DNA of 64,000 nucleotides from Diprion similis (lineage: Eukaryota > Arthropoda > Insecta > Hymenoptera > Diprionidae), in contig NC_060112.1 of assembly GCF_021155765.1 (NCBI RefSeq), positions 11,222,001-11,286,000 of the forward strand, written 5' to 3'. A model generated the notes under the pieces. It did not search any database. It worked only from the letters and a program-made list of their open reading frames with translations, and was not told the origin of the DNA. The position numbers and the translations under genes are program-made. How positions within the stretch are numbered: position 1 is the first letter of the stretch; every line of letters begins with the position of its first letter. Below, piece after piece: positions 1-10,500 of this stretch.

Positions 1-3000
1 GGAGTGCCAATTACAGTTGTCATCACGAACATTGGCACTTCCGTGAAAAATATTCTATTCGACTTGCAAACTTGTTTCATCACTCGTATAATTGTTTTAT
101 ACATATTGCGTTTATGTGTGTATAAATATAACGTTGTATGATGAATTCCGGCAGAATGACTTGACCAATTCTGATAAATTTTGGGGTGAAAATAGAACGT
201 TTAGTTTAGATGGTCCGTGAAATTTTTCAAGCTTTTGTCACTTCCGATTGCAAGATCACGAATGTTTTTAATTTCTAAACGATTATCACGTAGATTTTAA
301 ACTGTATACTACGTATAATACTAAATTTGATTTGAATTAAATTTCAGTGAAAAACCATGTGTGAAGTCGATCACATAAGTTGTGAATTTCGGAAACACAA
401 CTCGATCAATTTCGGTTTTTTCAAAACCTTCAGGTTTAAAAATTGTAATAATAAAAAAATAATGAATCCGGAAAATTTTGAAAAGTATCAAAGAGATCGA
501 CGAGAAATTTGCACAGTTTATAAAAAATGAAAACTTCGTGTACATATGGCACACAAGTAGGGCGTAGCTAGTGTATTATAGAATAAGATAATTGCACCGA
601 CGACCTACAAAATCGAACGGCGTGCGTCACTCAGACAATGGCCGAGAAATGTTTGTGAAGTACTTTCAACCTTTTTTTTTTAATCTTGATCGATTTAGGA
701 CGTGTATGCATTACCAAATATATGGTTTTTTTGGTAATAAATGCGATCACACAAACAGATGTAGTTGATATTGATAATTTTTTTTTATCTCGCAAATATC
801 TGTCTTGTTTATTACAGATAATTCAGCCAGCGATTGTATTACCAAATATCAAAGAATGTGCAGCAATAAGAACATTCACTTTTCATATGTTATAAGTTCA
901 TTGAATTGTCGACAAGGTTCCAGATTTTTATAAAATAAAAATTAAATTATTTAAAACATATAAGGCTCGAATGAGTTGACGGATAAGAATATCTTTGGCT
1001 TTGTTCGAAAATATGTCTGTCCTTAAAATCTTACGGGTAATCCGTATATACTTATTTCTGCACAAATTTTTTGGTGACAAAAAGAAATGAAAAAATGAAA
1101 AAACGAAAAAACAACTCTTCTGAAGAGTGAAACGAAATTTAAAAAGTGAACAATAGATTCAGGGAATGTTGATAGGTATCCCTGCATATGTGAACCCATC
1201 TCTTTGTGAACGCGTTACGTATGCCACAGTTCGATATAATAAAACAGATAGAAAGCGGTTTCGTTGTGACGTCACGAATTGACTCACCCGGTGATCGTTA
1301 TATAGTGATCGTCGATAGATTTATCGTGTCTGACTGGCTTGTGCAATGAAAGCAGTGCTTTTAAATTTTTCCGATAAAGAATTGATCGGAAAATCTCAAA
1401 TATATTCGATTTGATGCTTTCCAAATGTGAAGAAAAAGCAAGACTAATTGCAGGTAAAATCTTAGGAACAGTCATGAGTAAATTTACTTAGGTTAAATAG
1501 ATAAATAAAAATACGTTGAACGCTACGCTCATTTCTGACTCATGGTTTTTTTTTTTTTTTTTTTTTTGTTTTATCTTGTGAACGATTATGTATCTCGTGT
1601 AATCAATGTAATGATTCAACGCAAAATCACGTCGACTCAACGTCGAAAGTTCATCTATTAACGGTAAACAATCAATATGTACTAATGGCCTATTAAATAT
1701 GACCAGTTAAATTATTTTTCCTAATATAACTTCTCGGCGGTCAAAAAAAAGAGAGTCTAGATTTAACTTGAGAAAAACTTGACCTCGTGTGTCAATCACG
1801 TTACTTACTTTTAATCTCGTGGAATCGATTATTTGAGAGATAATACCGAAAACGATGGTCACATTATCTCATTATGTGTAGAAAAAAAAGTCACTATCCG
1901 AATAAAATGAAACAATAACAAATACATATAACCTTATGATTGACAAGAAAACGATTTCGTGAAATAATGATCCATCTGGGTATCTATAAATAAATGCTTT
2001 TTAACAACGAGAACAGATTATTATCTCCTTCACACCTGTTACACGTTCCATTTTTCTATTCTCTCAATACTCGCGAAACAATTAGAATTATCACTTGGAA
2101 ATCAATCGATTCATATCAGTTCGTTGTAATTAATTGTGCTAATTCGATTTTCATGGATTTAAAATGTTCTTTATTTCAAGAATGTATTGTTTCAAACAAG
2201 CTATCAAATTTCAATTCAGAATGTGCCACGGAATTTCAAACGCGTCGAAACTAGTTGAAATATTACAACCACAACGTCTGAAAACATAAATTTTTTAATA
2301 AAAAAAAATTACAGTTGTTTTTTTTTTCACCAGGTTAAAGTACGCCAGATTTCTTTCTGTATTATGGCAATGTTTGTTTAGTCGAATGACTGATATGCTA
2401 CATCGACGTTCGATCATCTGGTAATAAGATGAGTCAAAACCCACCTCCTTAAAGTAAATCTGTAATAAGTTTGACGAATGTGTTAACCTTGATACAAAAC
2501 AGAGTGAATATAAAAATTCCCTAAACTTTCCGTCCATGTTTTCGAAACAAAAATTGACACGTTGTTGCAAAAGAAATCGAGGATTCCTAAAGTGGTTTCT
2601 TTATTCCCAGACAAAAAACGTAACCGCGATTCGAAAGGGTCGCAATGCGGAGGTCGCGGAAACCTCGAAAAAAGACAAAGGGTGAGAGTAAAAATATGGA
2701 AAAATTAAAACATCGAAGGGCCACAACATTAAATTCTTAAAGCAGCGAAAACTCAATTTACAAAATTTAAAATCTTTAACATCGAACTACGGAGAAGTAA
2801 AAAATTATCCTACAGCCAAACTGTAGAATCGTAAAAATTTCTCTCGATCATATAGAATCGTATACAAATTCCCAATTTCTCTGTTCCATGTTCCGACCTT
2901 TATATACTTCGTAACTCAGTATTTCGACTTTCTATTTTTTCAATTTTCCGTGCTTGAACGTTCCACATTTTTCAATTCTACGCATAAGATATTCGCGTCA

Positions 3001-3091
3001 ATAAAAATTCGATATTCTGGTCCCTTTGTCGACCCCCAATACTATTTCGTCACCCCTAACCACTCCAAAAAAAAATCAAAAATCGACTCAC
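1..3091. other. AT-rich non-coding flank / probable intron of the minus-strand gene
   Basis: No open frame here looks like a protein by composition. The stretch is AT-rich and contains a run of 22 T at 1546-1567 and other short homopolymers. If the minus-strand gene with exons at 7071-7281 and 3092-3310 continues leftward, this is its next intron. One possible tiny exon (1288-1333, minus) is discussed as a finding but is not called here. Confidence 0.4.
1546..1567 (+). repeat. poly-T tract, 22 nt
   Basis: An uninterrupted run of 22 T. On the minus strand it is a poly-A run, which could be the tail scar of a retroposed element, but no recognisable element body lies next to it. Confidence 0.8.
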
Positions 3092-3310
3092 GCGCTGTGA
3101 CGGTGCGCAAGGTGAGGCGATGGACCCGCGGCAGGGTCGAAGAGGCAGATGGGATCCGGGTGAGGGCTGGCATCATCTCGGGCGTCGTTTCGTCTCCCGT
3201 TTCTCCGTCGGCGTCTTCTCGCCTTGCTTCAGTAGTCCGACGTGTTGCTTCGTCGGGAATAGCGGCTCGTTTGAGCGGCGGTTCTTCCTCCGGCACAGTC
3301 ACCTCGGCGG
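3092..3310 (-). CDS. internal coding exon of an unrecognised minus-strand gene (exon B)
   Basis: This is a GC-rich island in AT-rich surroundings. On the minus strand it is bounded by an AG acceptor (complement of 3311-3312) and a consensus GTGAGT donor (complement of 3086-3091). The 219-nt exon is open in one frame; it begins with two nucleotides of a split codon and ends with one. The encoded segment of about 72 residues is hydrophilic and charged, rich in E, T, A, R and P (for example AEVTVPEEEPPLKRAA near the start), and looks disordered. The required incoming phase is exactly what exon A at 7071-7281 supplies, so the two probably join across a 3760-nt intron. I do not recognise the protein family. 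The acceptor's polypyrimidine tract is only moderate. The plus-strand frame over the same bases is best read as its shadow. Confidence 0.5.
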
Positions 3311-5566
3311 CTATGCGTGTGTATAACAGACACATTCATCCGGTCACTCGAATGCCAATGGTGTTAGTGGTGCACCAAACTCATTGCGACATGCTCAACT
3401 GTGCAGTAAGTGTGGGCGGTTGTACCAAATACCGATACACTTTTCCTACATATGAGAATTTCTTCGTGCGCGTCAAAATATGAATTTTATAATTATTAAG
3501 TTATTGCAGATTTTTTTTTGCCTTTTTTCTTTGGGAAATTACAGTGGTTTCGTAGATTCAAATTTTTCCGACTTGGTGAATTTTATAACCACAAAGAAAA
3601 TAAAGAAGAAAAAGCAAAATTTCAAAAAAAGGTTCAGATTGTTGATAAAAGTATTTTGGATAAAGTGTCGACCTTTTTTTTTTTCACCAGTAATACGTAT
3701 GTACAAAGAAATTCTCTTGAGTTTGAAACAAGTAGGACGTACGGTGAATGTATGAAAATTGCAGAGTAAGATTTTTCCGAAGAACAACCCATACATTTAT
3801 TACGATTTAATTTATACAGTGTTAAGTTATAGTTTAATTATACGGTTCAAGTGTTGCATGCAGTTTATGTTATTTTATATGTAGATATTTTTTATACCCA
3901 GAAAAGTCTGTACATATACATATATTGTGTATATTATAACATTTATAACTGTATGTATCCTATGGACTGTGGGTCATAACTAATTTTGTATGTCGTTGTC
4001 ATTATCGAAGCGCGTGTCTCCCGTTACGTACCGCGAAGCGATTTCTTTTCTTTTCCCTATTTACTAATCTGTTCGGAATTACTTATCGTCTAACAGACGT
4101 TGTATAGGTTTAGCAGAGGCGAGCGATAAATTCAATAATCTAGACACAAAAGAAAGCTGATTAAATTTATCTGGGGAAACTTCATTGGTTTACTAATTAT
4201 GTATCGAATATACTCAGACCAAAGTTTGATGCAACAAACTGAACTAATTTTAAAAGAAAAAAACAATCAGTGATGAATTTTTATTAGAAGAACTTGGTTG
4301 TCAATGATTTGAAACGGATGAGATCATTCGGCGTTATTTTTTTTTTTTTTTTTACGACACACCCGTATTGTTTGTCAGATTTTGATTAGTTGTAACTTGA
4401 ATTTCACTCCAAACTATACAATTCGAGAAATTTTACCTTTGTACAAATTGTTGATAATATTAAGATCAAGATGGTATTTTCATCGTATTTTCACTTTGGA
4501 CTCAATTAAGCAAGAAGAATCTAACAATCGTTTATTGTTTCGTATTAAAACTGCAGTTCTTGCATGAGAATGCGTGATTTTAAAACGTACGAATGATTTT
4601 GTACGGACGAAGCCTTATCAAGTCGTGTCAAAAATTAATTTGCATAAGTGAAAACGTATTCAAACAACACGTGACTGAATATGATCCAGATTTTGGACGC
4701 ATGATTTGATTGATCACGTATTTTATTGAAAAATTGTCGATATTCTAACCATCGTCACGTATCTAAACTTTACGGTAAAAAGGCTGAATAGATAGGATAA
4801 GACAAATCCAAGTGCTATTTGTTTATTTATTGTAATTAGAACACCGAATTAAATGACGCAGTTCAATTCCTTAGTTTTGATCATCAACTGTTACATTAGC
4901 TCACGACGCTCAGTACGAGCATCGATAAAAACGGCTATTATTTCGGCAACGCACAACGCGGTCGCATAAAAAACTGTTATGATCGCTTGGTAATTGGTTG
5001 ATTCACGAAACTTAATTAACAATTATTAACGCCGTTTTTCTGATCGTATATATTTACTTCAATTTGAGAGGACTGAATCATTGTATGTCGTAGGATCGGT
5101 TCAGGAAGAGTGGGAATCACAGTCTGAATCGAAATTCAAAAGTTAGAAGAATAGAAAAATACTGTTACAAAAATATTCAGCAATATTTTTTTTTTTGGAA
5201 ATTGAACTGTACAAAGACTAAGATTTTACGCATAAAAATCAGAAATTCTTTATACGCGGTGTTCTTAAATTAGCACAGTTTTTAGTTGATGATAACCGAA
5301 TTTCAAGTTCTAACAGAAACCGATAAAGTATCACATTAATAGACAACTGACATTTATATATAAAGAAAATCATTAATTTAAAATTTTTTTACTACGAATA
5401 TCTAAGAATTTTGATCGTGTTCACCGTTTTTCTCAATGCAATTAAATTCGTAGAAGGTAGAATATCATACCGTGCATTGTAATTCTTAGAAAACAAGTGG
5501 TGACGAGGAATATTCCTGATTTTTCTGATGATTGCTAATGCCGTAAGTCATCGCCGAATGAATAAT

Positions 5567-5593
5567 ATTGCGTATTATCATTTAATACGCAAT
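5567..5593. repeat. perfect 11-bp inverted repeat with 5-nt loop
   Basis: Arm ATTGCGTATTA at 5567-5577, loop 5578-5582, and exact reverse complement TAATACGCAAT at 5583-5593. It is a stem-loop in RNA of either strand. The stem does not extend beyond 11 bp, so it is too short for a typical microRNA precursor. Confidence 0.7.
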
Positions 5594-6850
5594 ACCGCAT
5601 GTAATAACTAAAACATCCTGTTGAATCCCCGCGGCCGGATTCTTGACGACAAAATTGCCTGAATTACCATTTTCAGCATCCATTCGGCATTCGCACGATC
5701 TCTCACCGCAAGACTCGAAGGCCGACACGACGAATCAGGCGTCGCACTGATATCGTTGCAAAATCGTGCAGCAGACCGGCTCACGAAGTTGTCGGAAATC
5801 GAGGCTCAGCCACAAACCGCTTACGTGAGATCTACAATCTCGGAAATTGAGCAAAAACAATCCTTCGGGCTCGGACGTTTCGAGCTAAACCGCAAACTTC
5901 AATCACGTCACGTGACCTAGGTGAGCACATTGCTGCTTATGCTGGCAGGAACGCGGTGACTCGATGACACGATTTATGCCACGATTTCAAGAAAAGTTAC
6001 AAACAAGCTTCACTGTTTCTGACTAATTGGCTTGGAATTGACCGGAAGTTTAAATGAGTTTGAAAACAAAATCGTATGTAGTAACAATTCTGATCACTGT
6101 ATTTTACCGGTTTATAAGAGGGTTAAGAGTCTGAAAGTTCGAAAAAAATCAGCGGAGAAGTCTAGATTATTTTAGGTCACAAGTACAAAGTTTTTTTAGT
6201 GTGTTAAAAATAATTAAAAATCGCTCTGGTAGACTAGAAAGAAGGTCTGGTTTATCCTTTTTGCTATGATGCTATTTTTTCATAGCCACCTTTTGTTTAT
6301 TAAATTAAAAAGTAGTCAATATTTGGTGAAAAATTCAATTTCAACATCGAACTGTTGCCATTTTGTTCAAGAACAAATATCGCATCGAGACCTAGCTGAC
6401 AACCTATCGAAAAACACGCTCTCCAAATTTGAAGTAAATCGGTTGAGTCGTTTCCGAAATATCGTAGAAACCATAAAACATGTCACACAGCGAAATAGTT
6501 GACATCATTGTCAACAACAATGCTTCTTATTAGTCAAATCTAATTAAAAATATATATGTTGGTAATGAAACTTGATCTACATACTTTTGAGTAAAACAAA
6601 CTTCAAACAAATCGAATAATTGTTTGTCGAGTTATAAATTCCCAAAATTCACAATCTTTGTCAGTGTTCAGTATCACCGAAAACTCGATGATCAATTGAA
6701 AAGAACAGCACACTTGGAGCGTCTGGCAATCACTTGTCGTATATCAGTTGAAATCCATTTTACAGCACTTGGAACAGAACTAGGGCACTAAACGTCTTTC
6801 AAAGAATATCCTTGTAGAAAAAGCCGTGCAATACATAAGCTAACGCTGTG

Positions 6851-7016
6851 CGATTAATCGATCAATCGGCAGCATCATTTGATTGGATGAGTTTTTCGAT
6901 TAAAAGTTTTCCCGATTAATCGATTAAACATCGGCTTCGATTTCCATACCGATCGAGCCGCAAAACTATTATGAGGCAGCTTCGAAAAACCGATTAATCG
7001 AAAAACCGATTCATCG
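6851..7016. promoter_or_regulatory. cluster of CGATTAATCG palindromes
   Basis: The 10-bp palindrome CGATTAATCG occurs exactly at 6851-6860, 6913-6922 and 6991-7000. Near-matches lie around 6897, 6921 and 7007 (CGATTCATCG). The core ATTA/TAAT is the generic homeodomain contact, and ATCGAT-type flanks resemble DREF/BEAF-type sites in flies. The cluster ends about 55 bp from the splice donor of exon A, inside the putative intron. A regulatory role is inference. Confidence 0.35.
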
Positions 7017-7070
7017 CAAACGAAAAAACTAATCGCAGCACACTGATACAAACAATACAATATGACTTAC

Positions 7071-7281
7071 GTCGTTTCAGCGATAAGGTGAGACTCCTGC
7101 TGCTTCCGAAACTCGGTGCGAACTGTCTCACCGGGGCTTTTCGTTGTTGCAGGGAGTCCGAGGACTGCGACGAAGGTGGTGGAGACGGCGACGAGGATGG
7201 CGATGGCAATGTCGACGATGACGGCGGCTGCGTCTGTGGGACTAGGAGAGCGGCGGCTCTACTGGCGAGTGAGGCGCTCAT
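7071..7281 (-). CDS. probable first coding exon of an unrecognised minus-strand gene (exon A)
   Basis: The minus-strand frame is open from about 7602 down to a consensus GTAAGT donor (complement of 7065-7070). I place the start at the ATG complementary to 7279-7281 because its context, AAAGATGAG, has A at -3. From there 70 codons plus one nucleotide reach the donor. The product begins MSASLASRAAALL and continues with a Ser/Pro-rich low-complexity run and then a basic stretch ending SLTLSLKR, which looks like a disordered N-terminal region. An alternative is that the exon begins at an AG acceptor (ttgcag, complement of 7571-7576), giving 7071-7570, because the frame stays open and coding-like upstream of the ATG. 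Its ending phase matches exon B at 3092-3310. The family is not recognised. Confidence 0.45.
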
Positions 7282-7570
7282 CTTTCCTCGAAGATCGGAA
7301 ATCGGGGGCGGCCTGAAGGCGGAAGTCGTCGCACGTCGGGTCGAGCGGCGTTCCTGGAGGCCGTCGTTCCCGGTGTTTACTACCGGCACCTCGACGTAGT
7401 CATCAATGCCGCGTGTTAATCGACGGCCATGTGCTTTTCGACTTTCAGTGCCTAAGGTGCCGCCGGTCACGTGTCCGGATGCGGATGCGGAGTAACGACG
7501 CGACGGGAGGCAGGGAAACCTTGCCGCGCTCTTTACGGCCCTCGATCTCTTTCCTTTGTCGAGATTTACT
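7282..7570 (-). other. 5' UTR or additional coding sequence of exon A
   Basis: This GC-rich stretch is open in the same minus-strand frame as exon A, with an AG (ttgcag) just outside 7570 that could be a 3' splice site. It contains no ATG in good context, so I read it as leader sequence. It would instead be coding if the start lies in an upstream exon. Confidence 0.35.
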
Positions 7571-10500
7571 CTGCAATTTAAAGTACCTGTGTTTATTATC
7601 ATTCACAGAGCTTGAGTCAGCCACCTGTCGCCGGCACGCAGAGTTGGCAGCCTCCGACGTCTGGCTCTCACGCCGAGACTTGACGTTGTAGCAACGTTAT
7701 TAACAATTATCCGATACAAATACCGGGCGTTTGTCCATATAGACAACGAGATTATGGTACTGATGACCTGAGCTTGTTTGTGCTGATCCCTGTCAAGTGC
7801 CTGTGTTTTTGCATAATACGCTGATTATTATTTTTCTTTTCGTTCGTTCGTTCAACGCGATATTATACGTGGAGTCAAATTTTTTGTCGAGTTTTCAAAT
7901 TTTTATTTTAGCTTGAGCAAAATGGTTCATTTTTTTTATTATTTATTAGCATATTACGAAAAGAAATCAAGTCTCAATGTTAGAATAAAAAAATTTGAAA
8001 TGATTTTATTTGAATATGAACCTGTTAAATAAGCAACTTAAGGTAAACAAGAAAAATTTATTTTATTTCATTGAAATTTACTTGAATTTAATTTATTTTT
8101 TTCTACAAAAAACAAATGGTCTAATAGGTTTATATTCAAATAAGTTTTTTTTTTTCAGTGTACGTGACTGTGTATGGCTATCTCGTAATAGATTCAAAAG
8201 TAGAAAATTCTACATTGTCATTCGATCTTTAGATAAAAACAGTATTTTTATTACTAAATGGTACAGTTTAGCTTTTTCACTAAATGGTTTCAAAAGGTAA
8301 TTGTTAAAGTGAATTTTTTCTATATACGGATCGAATATGATAATAAAAAGAATTTCACTAGATTTCAGTAAATTCAGCAAGCAAAGAAAATCATTTTCGC
8401 CATACGCTGCTAGCTCAAAACGATGTTATAAATTACCCGTAAAACAATTTTACTGCCCAATTGGCTATGAATGCTTCTAGTACATCCATCGACTTCCAAA
8501 GTACAAAAAAAAAGTGTTTTCGACTAATCGATCAGCAATTCATTGCATAAGTAAACCATCGATCAAACGTCAAAAATTCCGTGGTCAAAACTTACGGGCT
8601 CAGAAAGCGGAGCTTATCCCTCGGTGGCAGTTGCAAGGGTTAAGATCCTGGACGAAGGTGGAACCTTGGATCCTCCGGTCACGGGCATCTGATCGTGACT
8701 CACGTCGGCGGCCTTGGTTTGCATTAAAAATTTCAACCTGACAGAGATTTGCGATTCGAAATCCCCCGTTGATCTGCGAGCAGAGAGAGAGAGAGACACG
8801 CACTCGTAAACGGGTCGGTTGTAAAAAGAGCTACGTATACTTCAAAGTGCCGTGAGGCTTGTTTTGCACACAAACAGATCCTGTCACACACTCGAGATGA
8901 GAAATGAGTCCCTCTTATTTGCACCGCATTCAACAGGACCGCTTGAATGCTGCAGCAGCGTTAGCAATCAGTTGAGTGCCGAGACGGTCATCGCGAGCAA
9001 ACTTATCCAATAGATAAAGAGAGACCAACGAACAACGGAGTGAGTCAGCGGCACCTGTCCAATCCATTTCGGAAAATATCGCATGCAACGTCGCGAATAA
9101 CGTCGTTCGATTCCGCGAATTTTAATTACGCGCAAAGTCGAAATCATCACAGTATCATGCTTACAATTCAATTGCCAACAACACGAATGATCCAGTCTAC
9201 AGCAAAAGTTTTGAAAACAAGTATTCATATTGTTTCAGAATTTCGAAAATGGTCACCCAATTTTTTGAACTTGAAAATCAGTAACCGTTTCGCTTGTGCC
9301 TTCTGATTTATTCCTATTGGTCAATCTCTTCATTTTAACATTTTTCATTTTTCACATTTTCGTAACATTACAATATCAATTCGTACGATCAATATTATTC
9401 GATAAGAATCTACGTTTTCGAGACACAAAGATTATGCAAATGCACACCTCCTCAAGTACGGACTTTACGGAAGACGGAAGTGGGTAGAAAAAATCTTGAC
9501 CGTATTTATTCTCGTGATATTGTCTCCGCGAAGGACGACGGGTCTACCTGAAGTTCAATTTAGAGTCTGCACAGTACACTCATGGAAGTGCAGTGCACGA
9601 ATTGTCTCGAGTAGAAAGTTATCGAGCAGTGATCGAATTTGAAAAGGTTAGTAAATCTGAATATACTTCGTTTTAAATTATTTCAAAATTGTTCACGAAA
9701 ATCTAGTAAATACTTTCCATTTCATTTTACGATCCCTTCTTTTATTCACAAGATTATTTACCATAAATTGACTGGAACTCTTGTTTTTATTATCCTGGAA
9801 TTTTTTAATATTCAATTTTACAACGTTGTAAGGAAAAAAGAAAACCAGTTTCAATGTCTCTGTAGAAAACGGTCTTCTAATTCATATGAGCCGTCATACA
9901 GTGAAATAGATAATCTACTAGATATTTTACAATGTCAAAGTAATTTGAAACAAAAGCATTGACACGTGAGCTTTTTTTCCTCACAATACCAGTATATTCT
10001 ACTTTTGTATTTTCCAGAGATCTTCGTGACTCGAAAATAGAATAATCTGCCAAATACTCACGACGTATAACGACTATCTCGTATTAAAATAAACCAAAAA
10101 AAAATCGGATTTTGGCCAATAAATCTCCATAAGAACTATCTCTTTGCCTAAAGGCCGTTATGTGGTGACAATTCGTTATAAAACGTGGAGCGATAATTTC
10201 ATTCTCTGTGGTCGACCGTGGCACGTGCCATGTTGCGAATCGCTGTGTGATATACGTGATAATTCAATGGTGGTAATGGGGTGCAGGCTGCAATTGCATC
10301 CAGAGCAGACAAGTCTTCGGCCACAGCGTTGGCTTTGATTAATGGACACTGCACGAGCGCGGAACTGCGCCTCGATATTTACCCCCGTATTTTCCGCACC
10401 CCCGACACGCCGCGGTTCGATAAAGCCGGAATCATTGCCAGTAACAACTCGGGATGATGACTAATAGCTGGGGGACAGGTGCGGACGAGTTTCGACTCAC

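Larger units (their letters stand above)
3311..7070 (-). other. putative intron between exons A and B
   Basis: On the minus strand this 3760-nt interval starts with GTAAGT (complement of 7065-7070) and ends in AG. It is AT-rich without convincing coding sequence. It contains a perfect 11-bp hairpin at 5567-5593, a GC-richer patch around 5630-5930 that I cannot explain, and a cluster of CGATTAATCG palindromes at 6851-7016. Confidence 0.4.

Noticed and set aside
2950..3483. 177-aa plus-strand frame
   Set aside because: It overlaps the minus-strand exon 3092-3310, which has splice sites in phase with another exon; the plus frame has no splice or start support and odd composition at both ends.
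7088..7399. Plus-strand frame rich in Asp/Gly
   Set aside because: It is the complementary reading of the GC-rich minus-strand exon A, which has the better donor and start context.
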